The notes: generated from the letters alone by a model not told the origin. Positions 41,965 to 50,531 are shown, counted from the stretch's first letter. The stretch is 64,000 bases of DNA from VRUE01 sp963780815 (GCA_963780815.1 CAWADG010000004.1:565292-629291); one strand, 5' to 3'. Made by a program: numbers and translations.

Positions 41965-42822
41965 TCAGGTGCGCACCGGGATTCCGGCGCCGGCCAGATG
42001 CCGCTTCGCGTCGCGCACCCGGTAATCCCCGTAGTGGAAGATCGAGGCGCAGAGGACCGCGTCGGCGGCGCCGTCGGCGATCGCGGCGCTGAGATGCTCC
42101 AGCGACCCGGCGCCGCCTGAGGCGATCACCGGCACCGGCACCGCTTCGCTCACCGCCCGGGTCAGCTCGAGGTCGTAGCCGTCGGTCGTCCCATCGCGGT
42201 CCATGCTCGTCAGCAGCACCTCACCGGCGCCCCGCTCGACCGCCTCGACCGCCCACGACACCGCGTCCCGGCCCTCGACCCTCGTCCTCCCTCCATGAAC
42301 GTAAACGTCATAAATTCCGACCACTTCCTCGGCTCGCGCTCCCTCGCGGGAACCAGACTGCGACGCTCGGTTGCTCCCGCGGTCGGAAGTGGTCGGGGTG
42401 GCGGCTCTCGATTGCGTACCGGCTCTTTTGGCGTCTATTGCGACGACGACGCACTGGGCGCCGAAGTGGTCGGCGAGCTCGGTCAGCAGCTCGGGCCGGG
42501 CGAGCGCGGCCGAGTTGACCGAGATCTTGTCGGCGCCGGCGTCGAGCACAGCCTGCGCGTCCTGCACCGAGCGGATCCCGCCGCCGATCGTGAAGGGGAT
42601 GAAGACGTTGTCGGCGGTGCGGCGTGCGAGCTCGACGATCGTCTCGCGCTGCTCGTGCGAGGCGGTTATGTCGAGGAAGACGAGCTCGTCGGCGCCCTCG
42701 GCGTCATACCGTTCGGCGAGCTCGACCGGGTCCCCGGCGTCGCGCAGGCCGACGAAGTTGGTGCCCTTCACCACGCGCCCCGCGTCGACGTCGAGGCAGG
42801 GGATCACCCGTTTGAGGACCAT
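41965..42822 (-). CDS. hisF: Imidazole glycerol phosphate synthase cyclase subunit, with internal insertion
   Basis: 285 residues against about 253 usual. Beta/alpha barrel with catalytic Asp11 (RVIPCLDVDAGRVVKG) and Asp130 (VVVAIDAKR), FTIGGGIRSVQDAQ and LTSMDRDGTTDGYD. Between residues 134 and 171 an Arg/Ser/Thr/Gly-rich stretch of about 38 residues replaces the usual short loop after strand 5. The frame is open through it and the rest aligns normally, so the enzyme may work with a protruding loop near the catalytic face. Co-transcribed with hisA 9 bases upstream. Partner HisH is encoded two genes upstream. Confidence 0.93.
   Translation of the reverse strand: MVLKRVIPCLDVDAGRVVKGTNFVGLRDAGDPVELAERYDAEGADELVFLDITASHEQRETIVELARRTADNVFIPFTIGGGIRSVQDAQAVLDAGADKISVNSAALARPELLTELADHFGAQCVVVAIDAKRAGTQSRAATPTTSDRGSNRASQSGSREGARAEEVVGIYDVYVHGGRTRVEGRDAVSWAVEAVERGAGEVLLTSMDRDGTTDGYDLELTRAVSEAVPVPVIASGGAGSLEHLSAAIADGAADAVLCASIFHYGDYRVRDAKRHLAGAGIPVRT
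42310..42423. other. In-frame insertion in hisF
   Basis: Segment encoding the 38-residue excess of HisF. It contains a perfect 12-base inverted repeat (42317-42328 and 42385-42396), a nested 7-base pair of arms (42345-42351 and 42375-42381), and its flanks are more AT-rich than the neighbouring codons (TAAATTCC; GCTCTTTTGGCGTCTATT on the plus strand). Resembles a palindromic element tolerated within a gene. Confidence 0.65.
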
Positions 42823-42831
42823 CGCTAGAGC

Positions 42832-43572
42832 CTAGATGCTGGCCCTGCCCCGGCCCAGAGCGGCGTTTGCCTCGGCGACCGTGAACCGGCCCTCGTAGAG
42901 GGCGCGGCCGACGATCACGCCGGCGACGTTGGCGGGAACCGCCGCGGCGAGGGCCTCGAGGTCGGCGAGGGTCCCGACCCCGCCCGAGGCGATCAGATCG
43001 GCACCGGTGGCAGCGGCGACGCGTTTCAGCTCCTCGATTGCCGGCCCCTCCATCGTCCCGTCGACCTCGATCGTCGTGCAGAGGAACCGGGCGACGCCCC
43101 GCTCGGTGAGGGACGACACCGCGTCGGCGACGTCGGTGTCGCTCTCCTCGGTCCATCCGGCGAGCGCGACCCGGCCGCCGCGGGCGTCGACGGAGACGAC
43201 GATCCGCTCACCGTGGCCATGGAGCATCGCATCGAGAAACTCGGGATCGTCGAGCGCGGCCGTCCCGATCACCGCCCGCTCGACGCCTGCTCTCAGTACC
43301 GCCGCGACCGAGTCGGCGTCGCGCAGGCCGCCACCGGCCTGAACCGGGCACGGAACCGCGGCGGCGATCCGCCGCACCGCATCGAGGTTCTCGGGAGAGC
43401 CCGAGCGCGCCCCGTCGAGGTCGACGACGTGGAGGAACTCGGCCCCTTCGTCTGCCCACCTCCTCGCCGCGTCGACCGGGTCGGCGTCATAGGAGGTCTC
43501 GCGCTCGTAGTCGCCCTGCAGCAGCCGCACCGCGCCGCCGCCGCGGATGTCGATCGCCGGGTAGAGGATCAC
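42832..43572 (-). CDS. hisA: ProFAR isomerase HisA
   Basis: 246 residues; isomerises the phosphoribosyl-formimino intermediate of histidine synthesis. Catalytic Asp8 is in LYPAIDIRGGGAVRLLQGDY, and the second acid lies in TIEVDGTMEGP; phosphate loops are QAGGGLRDADSV and IASGGVGTLADLEAL. In some actinobacteria this enzyme (PriA) also serves tryptophan synthesis; I cannot tell which applies here. GTG at 43572 overlaps the hisH stop (GTGA). The longer frame upstream is antisense-like. Confidence 0.95.
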   Translation of the reverse strand: MILYPAIDIRGGGAVRLLQGDYERETSYDADPVDAARRWADEGAEFLHVVDLDGARSGSPENLDAVRRIAAAVPCPVQAGGGLRDADSVAAVLRAGVERAVIGTAALDDPEFLDAMLHGHGERIVVSVDARGGRVALAGWTEESDTDVADAVSSLTERGVARFLCTTIEVDGTMEGPAIEELKRVAAATGADLIASGGVGTLADLEALAAAVPANVAGVIVGRALYEGRFTVAEANAALGRGRASI

Positions 43573-44207
43573 GCCGCGGCGGGCGCCCGGGCGCAGACGC
43601 CAGCGAAGTTGGCCAGCAGGCGCAGTCCGGCGCTGCTCGACTTCTCCGGGTGGAATTGGACGCCGAAGACGTTGTCGCGCTCGGCGGCGCAGGCGAAGCG
43701 TGAGCCGTACTCCGCGGTCCCGAGCAGATCGGATCCCTCCGGCCGCGGGCTGAACGAGTGGACGAAGTAGAACGGGGTGCCGGTCTCGATGCCCTCCGTC
43801 AGGCGCGACTCGCGCGCCCAGGTGACCGGCGACCACCCGATGTGGGGGATCTTGAGGCCGCCTGCGTCGAGGCCGGCGACCGCTCCCGGCAGCAGGCCCA
43901 GCCCGGTCGCGCCGCCGAGCTCGGTGGTCGAGTCGAAGAGCAGCTGCAGGCCGAGGCAGATCCCGAGGATCGGCACGCCGGCCTCGCATCGCTCGCCGAC
44001 CAGCTCGTCGATCCCGAGCTCGCGGATTCGCTCCATCGCCCGCGGGAAGGCGCCGACGCCGGGAAGGATGAGGCCCGAGGCGCCGCGCACCGTCGCCGCG
44101 TCGTTGGCGATCGTCGCCTCGGCGCCGACATGCTCGAGCGCCTTCTCGACCGAGCGCAGGTTCCCCATCCCGTAATCGAGGATGCAGATATGGACCGGCT
44201 CACTCAC
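43569..44207 (-). CDS. hisH: Imidazole glycerol phosphate synthase glutaminase subunit
   Basis: 212 residues, class I glutamine amidotransferase supplying ammonia to HisF. The nucleophile Cys is in PILGICLGLQLLFDST, with the His and Glu of the triad in GVQFHPEKSS; the N-terminus is ICILDYGMGNLRSVEKAL. Start overlaps the hisB stop by 8 bases; stop overlaps hisA. Confidence 0.96.
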   Translation of the reverse strand: MSEPVHICILDYGMGNLRSVEKALEHVGAEATIANDAATVRGASGLILPGVGAFPRAMERIRELGIDELVGERCEAGVPILGICLGLQLLFDSTTELGGATGLGLLPGAVAGLDAGGLKIPHIGWSPVTWARESRLTEGIETGTPFYFVHSFSPRPEGSDLLGTAEYGSRFACAAERDNVFGVQFHPEKSSSAGLRLLANFAGVCARAPAAA

Positions 44208-44790
44208 TGAGGGTTCCCTTCGTCGACGGCACTCCGGGCTCGTCGGGATCGATCGAGACGGCGACCCGGAGCGCGCGGGCGAAGGCCTTGAAGCAGGCCT
44301 CGATCATGTGGTGGGCGTTGGTCCCGTAGCGGACCGAGAGGTGGAGGGTCATCTTCGAGGCGTTGGCGACGGCGCGGAAGAACTCCTCGGTCAGCTCGGT
44401 GTCGAAGCCGGCGATCGAGGTCGCCGGGAGGTCGGCGTCGAAGACGCAGAGAGGCCGGCCGGAGATGTCGATTGCGCACTCGGCCAGCGACTCGTCCATC
44501 GGCACCAGCGCCGATCCGTAGCGGCGGATTCCCGCCCGGTCCCCGAGCGCCTCGTCGAGCGCCTGACCGAGGACGATGCCGACGTCCTCGACGGTGTGGT
44601 GGGCGCCGGTCTCGAGGTCGCCGCTCGCCTCGACTCGGAGGCCGAGCCGGCCGTGCCGGGCGAGCAGGTCGAGCATGTGGTCGAGGAACCCGACGCCGGT
44701 GGCCGCGCGCGACTCACCGCCGTCGAGGTCCAGCGAGAGCCCGATCTGGGTCTCTGCGGTGCTGCGCTTCTTCTCCGCTGCGCGGCTCAT
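44200..44790 (-). CDS. hisB: Imidazoleglycerol-phosphate dehydratase
   Basis: 196 residues, monofunctional. Two metal-binding repeats: VGFLDHMLDLLARHGRLGL with AHHTVEDVGIVLGQAL, and the second with NAHHMIEACFKAFARAL. Glu and His ligands are complete. No phosphatase domain, so histidinol phosphatase must be encoded elsewhere; hisC, hisE and hisI are also not in the window. Overlaps hisD by 4 and hisH by 8 bases. Confidence 0.96.
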   Translation of the reverse strand: MSRAAEKKRSTAETQIGLSLDLDGGESRAATGVGFLDHMLDLLARHGRLGLRVEASGDLETGAHHTVEDVGIVLGQALDEALGDRAGIRRYGSALVPMDESLAECAIDISGRPLCVFDADLPATSIAGFDTELTEEFFRAVANASKMTLHLSVRYGTNAHHMIEACFKAFARALRVAVSIDPDEPGVPSTKGTLSE

Positions 44791-46064
44791 GGCTCACTCC
44801 TAATCATCGCCGACTCGGCGTGGACCGGGAATCCCTCGGCATCGGCGATCGCCTCGACGTGCGGGGCGAGCTTGGTCGCCGCCTCGGCGGGAATCTCGAC
44901 GGTGGCGATCGTGCGGCGGAAGGTTCCCGGGCCGAGCGGACCGGAGAAGCGGCCGGCGCCGGTGGTCGGCAGGACGTGATTGGACCCGGCGACGTAGTCG
45001 CCGAACGCGGTCGCCCCCATCCGGCCGACGAAGACGCAGCCGGCGGTGGTGACCCTGTCGGCGAGCAGCGCCGCGTCCTCCTCGATCAGCTCGAGGTGCT
45101 CGGGGGAGTAGGCGTTGGCGAGGTCGATCGCGGCCTCGGCGTCCGGCACCTGGACAAGGGCGAGTGGCGCGTCGGTGACGCTGGGCCGCGACCCTGCCGC
45201 CGCCGCGACGGCGGACTCGATCTCATCGAGGACGTGCTCCTCGACAGCGGCGACGAGCAGCGGGCTCTCCTCTCCGTGCTCGGCCTGGGCGCAGAGGTCG
45301 AGGGCGATCCAGCCCGGCTCGGCGTCATGGCCGGCGATCACCATCAGCTCCGACGGGCCTGCATAGGAGTCGATGCCGACGAGCCCCTGGACCTCGCGCT
45401 TCGCGTCCTGGACCCAGGCGCTGCCGGGGCCGGCGATGACGTCGACGTGGCGGACGCTCTCGGTCCCGTAGGTGAGGGCGAAGATCGCCTGGGCGCCGCC
45501 CATCGCGAAGATCTCGTCGACCTCGCTGAGGGCGGCGGCGGCGAGGACGATCGGGTGCAACCTGCCGTCCGGCCCGGGCGGCGAGGCGAGGGCCACTCTC
45601 CCGACCCCCGCGACGCGGGCCGGGATCGCGCACATCAGGACGCTCGAGGGATAGAAGGCCCTGCCGCCGGGGGCGTAGATGCCCGCCGCTTGCACCGGGA
45701 TCGATCTGACAGTCACCGTCTGGCCCTGGGGAAGCCTGACCTCGCGGGCGTCGGGCTCGAGCTGGGCCTCGGCGACTGCTCGGATGTTCGCGGCCGCCAC
45801 CTCGAGCGATTCGCGCAGCCCCCGATCGAGCTCGGCGAGGGCGGCGTCGGCCTCCCCGGGGTCGACGAGCAGCGAGCTCTGCCTGTCCCCGGCGCCGAAG
45901 CGCTCGTTCAGGCCCATGACCGCGTCGTCGCCGCCCTCGCGCACCTCCTGCCTGATCGCCTCGACATCGATGTCGGGGACGGTCTCCCCTTCCTCGAGGT
46001 GCCAGAGTCTGATCTCCCTCGCGGTCGGGCCCGCCTCCTCCCACTCGAAACGCCTCACCCTCAT
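44787..46064 (-). CDS. hisD: Histidinol dehydrogenase
   Basis: 425 residues; two-step NAD-dependent oxidation of histidinol to histidine with zinc. Landmarks are AAGIYAPGGRAFYPSSVLM, IFAMGGAQAIFALTYGT, VDVIAGPGSAWVQDAKREV, GPSELMVIAGHDAEP, DLCAQAEHGEESP (zinc and catalytic His) and GSNHVLPTTGAGRFSGPLG. ATG at 46064 overlaps the hisG stop; the longer frame (32 codons) duplicates hisG sequence in another frame and is rejected. Confidence 0.96.
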   Translation of the reverse strand: MRVRRFEWEEAGPTAREIRLWHLEEGETVPDIDVEAIRQEVREGGDDAVMGLNERFGAGDRQSSLLVDPGEADAALAELDRGLRESLEVAAANIRAVAEAQLEPDAREVRLPQGQTVTVRSIPVQAAGIYAPGGRAFYPSSVLMCAIPARVAGVGRVALASPPGPDGRLHPIVLAAAALSEVDEIFAMGGAQAIFALTYGTESVRHVDVIAGPGSAWVQDAKREVQGLVGIDSYAGPSELMVIAGHDAEPGWIALDLCAQAEHGEESPLLVAAVEEHVLDEIESAVAAAAGSRPSVTDAPLALVQVPDAEAAIDLANAYSPEHLELIEEDAALLADRVTTAGCVFVGRMGATAFGDYVAGSNHVLPTTGAGRFSGPLGPGTFRRTIATVEIPAEAATKLAPHVEAIADAEGFPVHAESAMIRSEP

Positions 46065-46741
46065 CGTTCGCTCGCCTCGCGCAGGCGCGCCGCGAGCCCG
46101 TCGACCTCCTCGCCGCGCAGCTTGTGGGCGACTCGGTTGGCGACGAACCGGGCGCTGCACTCGACGATCTCCTCCCGCACCTCGAGCCGATTCTCGATCA
46201 GAGTGCGGCCGGTCGCGACGAGGTCGACGATGCCGTCGGCGAGGCCGATCAGCGGCGCGAGCTCGACCGAGCCCTTGACCTCGATCACCTCGACCTGGCG
46301 GCCGGTCGACTCGAAGTGGCGCTCGGCGATCCGCGGGTACTTGGTCGCGATCCGCATCATCCCGAGCCGGCGCGCCGACTCGCCCATCCGCTCGTCGCCC
46401 TCGCGCCCGGCGAGGACCATCCGGCAGCGGCCGTAGCCAAGGTCGAGGAGCTCGTAGACCATCCTGTCGGCCTGCTCGAGGAGGACGTCCTTGCCGGTGA
46501 TCCCGATGTCGGCTGCCCCGGCCTCGACGTAGGTCGGGACGTCGGAGGGTCGCATCGTGACGAGGACGATCTCGGTCTCCTCGAAGATCAGCGCCCGCGA
46601 CTCCCCGCGCACCGCCGCGGTCTCGATCCCGGCGGCGTCGAGGACGTCGAGGGTCTCCTCGAACAGGGCGCCGCGCGGCACCGCCAGCTTCAGCGGCCCC
46701 TCGGCCTTCGCGCGAACCGCTCCGGCGAATCCCGCGCTCAC
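46061..46741 (-). CDS. hisG: ATP phosphoribosyltransferase, short form
   Basis: 226 residues; first step of histidine synthesis. The short form lacks the C-terminal histidine-binding domain and needs HisZ, encoded just upstream. Motifs: KLAVPRGALFEETLDVL, RPSDVPTYVEAGAADIGITG and the PRPP loop region DGIVDLVATGRTLIENRLEV. GTG/ATG region overlaps hisZ by 4 bases. Feedback control by histidine is expected through the HisG-HisZ complex, from family knowledge. Confidence 0.94.
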   Translation of the reverse strand: MSAGFAGAVRAKAEGPLKLAVPRGALFEETLDVLDAAGIETAAVRGESRALIFEETEIVLVTMRPSDVPTYVEAGAADIGITGKDVLLEQADRMVYELLDLGYGRCRMVLAGREGDERMGESARRLGMMRIATKYPRIAERHFESTGRQVEVIEVKGSVELAPLIGLADGIVDLVATGRTLIENRLEVREEIVECSARFVANRVAHKLRGEEVDGLAARLREASER

Positions 46742-47730
46742 GACCCTCTCCCCCTCTCTTCCTCCTCGATCTGGGCGACGTGGACGCGCTCGACGTAGAG
46801 GGCGAACCCTGCCGCCGGGAGGTCGACGCCGAAGCGCCTCAGGAGCCCGTCGTAACGGCCACCACCGCCGAGGATGTGGCCGAGAGCGGGGTCGTAGACC
46901 TCGAGGATCGCGCCGCTGTAGTAGCCGAGGTCGCGCAGCAGCCCGAGATCGATCTGAACCCGGTCCGCCACCCCGCGGGCGTCGAGCTCCTCGTAGGTCT
47001 CGCCGAGCCGCGCGGTCGCGCGTTGCACGGCCGCGCCGCCGATTTCGCTTGCGCGCTCAAGGACCTCGCGGCCGCCGCGGAGCTGGGAGAGGGCGACGCA
47101 GGTCGCGACCTGCTCGGGTGCGATCCTCTCGATCTCGGAGAGCTCCTCCTCGAGGCCGACGAGGTCGTGGGTCGCGAGACGGGCGAGGACAGCGTCGCGT
47201 GCCTCCCCCTCGACCCCGAGCTCTTCGAGCAGCTGGCGGTAGAGGTCGGCGTCGCCTAGCCCGATCACGGCCCGGTTGAGGCCGGCCGCGTCGAGCGCTG
47301 CCTCGAGCACCTCGATGATCTCAACGGTGCCGTCCGGGGCAGAGGCACCGATCAACTCGATCCCGGCCTGGGCGAACTCCCGCATCTGGCCGCGCTGGGG
47401 GCGGACGGCCCGGAATGCGTTGGCGAGGTAACAGAGCCGCAGGGGCATCTCGGCGTTCGCGAAGCGGCTGGCGACGAGCCGCGCGATCGGGACCGTCATG
47501 TCGGAGCGCAGCGCCAGCAGGTCGCCGCGCTCGTCGAAGAACCTGTAGGAGGAGCTGGCGGTCCGCCCATCGCCACGGGCGAGGACTTCGTCGTACTCGA
47601 TCGCGGGGGTGGCGACCTCGCCGTAGCCGCGGCTCTCGAAGACGTCGACCATCGCCAGGTGGAGCCGGCGGAGCTCGCGCATCTCGTCGGGCAGGATGTC
47701 CCTGGTGCCAGGTGGAATCCGATGGATCAT
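46738..47730 (-). CDS. hisZ: ATP phosphoribosyltransferase regulatory subunit
   Basis: 330 residues, a histidyl-tRNA synthetase paralogue lacking the anticodon domain. It has IPPGTRDILPDEMRELRRL, ALRSDMTVPIARLVASR, a degenerate motif 2 (YLANAFRAVRPQRGQMREFA) and GHILGGGGRYDGLLRRFG. Its overlap with a short-form hisG makes HisZ much more likely than HisS. First gene of the his operon; murA ends 39 bases upstream. That gap shows no obvious attenuator or His-codon leader. Confidence 0.92.
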   Translation of the reverse strand: MIHRIPPGTRDILPDEMRELRRLHLAMVDVFESRGYGEVATPAIEYDEVLARGDGRTASSSYRFFDERGDLLALRSDMTVPIARLVASRFANAEMPLRLCYLANAFRAVRPQRGQMREFAQAGIELIGASAPDGTVEIIEVLEAALDAAGLNRAVIGLGDADLYRQLLEELGVEGEARDAVLARLATHDLVGLEEELSEIERIAPEQVATCVALSQLRGGREVLERASEIGGAAVQRATARLGETYEELDARGVADRVQIDLGLLRDLGYYSGAILEVYDPALGHILGGGGRYDGLLRRFGVDLPAAGFALYVERVHVAQIEEEERGRGS

Positions 47731-47769
47731 TGATTCCGTCGCCTCCTCTGCTCCAGCGTCAGGGGGCCG

Positions 47770-49068
47770 CTACGCGGCGACCTCGGCCGAGACGCGCTCG
47801 ATCTGGGCGCCGAGCGCCCGCAGGCGGTCGTCGATCCGCTCATAGCCGCGGTCGATCTGGCGGATGTTGCCGATCTCGGAGACTCCGTCCGCGGCGAGCG
47901 CGGCGATGAGCATCGCCATCCCGGCGCGAATGTCCGGGCTCTCCACGCGTTCGCCGTGAAGACGGCTCGGACCGCTGACGATCGCCCTGTGGGGATCGCA
48001 GAGCGTGATCCGAGCGCCCATCGCGACGAGCTTGTCGACGAAGAAGAGCCGGTTCTCGAACATCTTCTCGAAGATCAGGATCTCGCCGTCGGCCTGGGTG
48101 GCGAGGGCGAGGGCGATCGAGGTCAGGTCCGCCGGGAACGCCGGCCAGGGCCCGTCCTCGACCTTCGGGATCGCGTCGCCGAGGTCGGCCTTGATCCGCA
48201 GGCGCTGCTCGGCCGGCACGACGACGTCGTCGCCGTCGAGCTTCGATTCCAGCCCGACGCGCCGGAACTGGCGGCGGACCATGATCAGGTCGCGCGGCTC
48301 GGCGCCGCGAACCCTCAGTTCGCCGCCGGTGGCGGCGGCGAGGGCCATGAAGCTGCCGACCTCGATGTGGTCGGGTGAGATCGTGTGCTCGGCGCCTCCG
48401 AGGCGGTCGCGGCCGTGGACGGTCATCACATTCGACCCGATTCCGTCGACGTTGGCCCCCATCTTGGTCAGGAGCCGTGCGAGGTCCTGGACGTGTGGCT
48501 CGGACGCCGCGTTCGAGATCGTCGTCGGCCCCGGCGTCAGCGCCGCCGCCATCAGCGCGTTCTCGGTTCCCATCACCGACGGCTCGTCCATGAAGATCGA
48601 GCAGGCCCTCAGCCCCCCGATCGGAGAGGTCAGCTCGATCCAGCGGTCGCCCTCGACCCGGGCGCCGAGGTCAAGGAACGCGTCGAGGTGGGCGTCGAGC
48701 CTGCGCCGGCCGATGAAGTCGCCGCCCGGGGGCGGCATCCTCGCCTCGCCGAACCGCGCCAGCAGCGGGCCGGCGACGAGGAACGAGGCCCGGATGCTGT
48801 TCGAGAGGTCGCGGTCGACCTCGACCTCGGAGACCGTCCGCGCGCAGATGCGCAGGCTGTTGTCGGCGACCCACACCGCCTCGACGCCGAGCCGCTCTAG
48901 GAGTGCAATCTGGGCCTCGGTGTCGCGGATCCGCGGCACCCTGTGGAGGAGGATCTCCTCCTCCGTCAGCAGGCACGCGGCGAGGATCGGCAGGGCCGCG
49001 TTCTTGTTGCCCGCCGCGACGACCTCGCCGCAGAGAGGCGTGCCTCCTTGGATCACGAACTTCTCCAT
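47770..49068 (-). CDS. murA: UDP-GlcNAc 1-carboxyvinyltransferase with Asp at the catalytic Cys position
   Basis: 432 residues; first committed step of peptidoglycan precursor synthesis, enolpyruvyl transfer from PEP. Landmarks: GGTPLCGEVVAAGNKNAALP, RASFLVAGPLLARFGEARMP, MGTENALMAA and RGGE-type C-terminal loop (RAGMAMLIAALAADGVSEI). The flexible-loop residue, Cys115 in E. coli, is Asp117 (codon at 48718-48720) in PPGGDFIGRRRLD. The same Cys-to-Asp state is known in Mycobacterium tuberculosis and Chlamydia and makes MurA insensitive to fosfomycin. Divergent from the hydrolase at 49121 across 52 bases. Confidence 0.95.
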   Translation of the reverse strand: MEKFVIQGGTPLCGEVVAAGNKNAALPILAACLLTEEEILLHRVPRIRDTEAQIALLERLGVEAVWVADNSLRICARTVSEVEVDRDLSNSIRASFLVAGPLLARFGEARMPPPGGDFIGRRRLDAHLDAFLDLGARVEGDRWIELTSPIGGLRACSIFMDEPSVMGTENALMAAALTPGPTTISNAASEPHVQDLARLLTKMGANVDGIGSNVMTVHGRDRLGGAEHTISPDHIEVGSFMALAAATGGELRVRGAEPRDLIMVRRQFRRVGLESKLDGDDVVVPAEQRLRIKADLGDAIPKVEDGPWPAFPADLTSIALALATQADGEILIFEKMFENRLFFVDKLVAMGARITLCDPHRAIVSGPSRLHGERVESPDIRAGMAMLIAALAADGVSEIGNIRQIDRGYERIDDRLRALGAQIERVSAEVAA

Positions 49069-49120
49069 GCTTCTACCTTGCTCGTCCGACGCTCATATCC
49101 GGCTAGGGTAACGGCCGTCC

Positions 49121-50131
49121 ATGCGCCGGGGCTGGAAGATCCTGATCGGGGTGATCGCCGCCCTACTCGTGCTGCTCGTCCTCAACGCGATCGTCACCTC
49201 GAACGAAACGAAGCCCGCCGAGGTCACCGAACCGGGAGGCAGGATCCTCAGCCTCGACGGCGGCGACATACAGGTGGTGGACCACGGCCCCCGCGACGGC
49301 TCGCCGATCATCCTCATCCACTGCTTCTCCTGCGCGATCAACTGGTGGAACGGGATGATGCCCCTGCTCGACAAGGCCCATCGCGTGATCGCGGTCGACC
49401 TGCTCGGCCATGGCGGTTCCGAAAAACCGGGCTCGGGCTACTCGATTCCCGACCAGGCGAATCTCGTCGCCCAGGCCCTGGCGCGGCTGGGAGTCAGCCA
49501 CGCGACGGTCGTCGGCCACTCGCTCGGCGGCGGGGTCGCGGTGGCGCTGGCCGAACAGTCGCCCGACCTGGTTGCCCGGCTGGTCATCATGGACAGCCGG
49601 GCCTCGCCCGAAGAAGGAGGCGGCCTCGGGACGCTCGCCAACCTCCCCTTCGTTCCGATCGTCGGCCAGGCGCTGTGGCGCATCAAGCCGGACTTCTCGA
49701 TCCGCAAGGGCCTCGAGATTGCGTTCGCGCCGGGCTTCGACGTCCCCGACGAATTCGTCGAGGACGTGCGGCGGATGACCTACACGTCATACAAGCAGTC
49801 TCACGAAGCCCTCGATGACTACACCTCCGAAGAGTCCCTCGCCGACCGGATCGCGGCGACGAAGAAGCCGCTGCTGGTGATCATGGGCGCGGAAGACCAG
49901 ATCATCGAGGACCCGAATGCGGCGGCTGCCGCGTACCAGAAGGCGGTGCCGCTGGCCTTCACGAACGTCATCGAAGGAGTCGGGCACTCGCCCAACGTCG
50001 AGGAACCCAACCTCACCTCGGAGCTCATCCTCGGCTTTGCCGGCCCTCCGAACGCGGGACGGAAGACGGCCCACAGGCGCGCCGTGCAAAATCGTGTGCA
50101 GAATCGGAAGGGCGTCCGGACCCACCCCTAG
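49121..50131 (+). CDS. Membrane-anchored alpha/beta hydrolase
   Basis: 336 residues. An N-terminal signal anchor (WKILIGVIAALLVLLVLNAIV) tethers an alpha/beta-hydrolase fold outside the membrane. The oxyanion strand is IILIHCFSCAINWWNGM, the nucleophile elbow is VVGHSLGGGVAVALAE, the acid is in LLVIMGAEDQIIEDP and the catalytic His in IEGVGHSPNVEEP. Complete triad, so an active esterase, lipase or epoxide-hydrolase-like enzyme; substrate unknown. The last 30 residues are basic and poorly conserved. It faces the rRNA operon convergently. Confidence 0.88.
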   Translation: MRRGWKILIGVIAALLVLLVLNAIVTSNETKPAEVTEPGGRILSLDGGDIQVVDHGPRDGSPIILIHCFSCAINWWNGMMPLLDKAHRVIAVDLLGHGGSEKPGSGYSIPDQANLVAQALARLGVSHATVVGHSLGGGVAVALAEQSPDLVARLVIMDSRASPEEGGGLGTLANLPFVPIVGQALWRIKPDFSIRKGLEIAFAPGFDVPDEFVEDVRRMTYTSYKQSHEALDDYTSEESLADRIAATKKPLLVIMGAEDQIIEDPNAAAAAYQKAVPLAFTNVIEGVGHSPNVEEPNLTSELILGFAGPPNAGRKTAHRRAVQNRVQNRKGVRTHP

Positions 50132-50142
50132 ATTGCGAACTC

Positions 50143-50340
50143 ATGTTCGAGACAAAGACGACATTGACAGACCGGATGACCGACGCGGTCGACCTGATCA
50201 TCGATTTCGCGACCCTCGGCGAGTACGGGCTCGAGCCGGTGGGGCCCGCACCCCGCTCATGCGAGAGCCGGACGCGCAGGGGGGTTCGCAGCACCGGCAG
50301 CTGGAACGCGGCGATCGATCGCTTCGCCCCCCATTCCTGA
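50143..50340 (+). CDS. Small hypothetical protein
   Basis: 65 residues, 11 bases after the hydrolase stop and 20 before the rRNA terminator hairpin. The N-terminal half (DRMTDAVDLIIDFATLGEYG) could be one amphipathic helix; the rest is Arg/Ser-rich. No recognised family and no good ribosome-binding site (upstream GCGAACTC). Codon usage does not clearly separate it from noise. It may be a real small gene, a remnant, or chance. Confidence 0.3.
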   Translation: MFETKTTLTDRMTDAVDLIIDFATLGEYGLEPVGPAPRSCESRTRRGVRSTGSWNAAIDRFAPHS

Positions 50341-50360
50341 ACTGCCCGATCGACGACGAA

Positions 50361-50380
50361 GGGCCGCCTCTCGGCGGCCC
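50361..50380 (-). terminator. rRNA operon terminator hairpin
   Basis: GGGCCGCC-tctc-GGCGGCCC, a perfect 8-base stem with a 4-base loop, 15 bases past the 3' end of 5S rRNA on the minus strand. Poor T-tract (TTCGTCGTCG), as is common in high-GC actinobacteria. Confidence 0.75.
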
Positions 50381-50395
50381 AGGTCGAACAGAAGA

Positions 50396-50512
50396 ACCGG
50401 CGGCGACCTACTCTCCCAGGAGGTTGCCCTCCAAGTACCATCGGCGCTGAGGGGCTTAACTGCTCTGTTCGGAATGGGAAGAGGTGTTTCCCCCTCGCTA
50501 TGCGCCACCGGA
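50396..50512 (-). rRNA. rrf: 5S ribosomal RNA
   Basis: On the minus strand it begins near TTCCGGTGGCGCATAGCGAG and ends in the complementary GGTCGCCGCCGGTTC, closing helix I. The internal CCGAACAGAGCAGTTAAGCC segment is diagnostic of 5S. Ends are placed by helix I and are good to a few bases. Last gene of the operon. Confidence 0.95.
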
Positions 50513-50531
50513 AATTTTGCGAAACCGCCCC

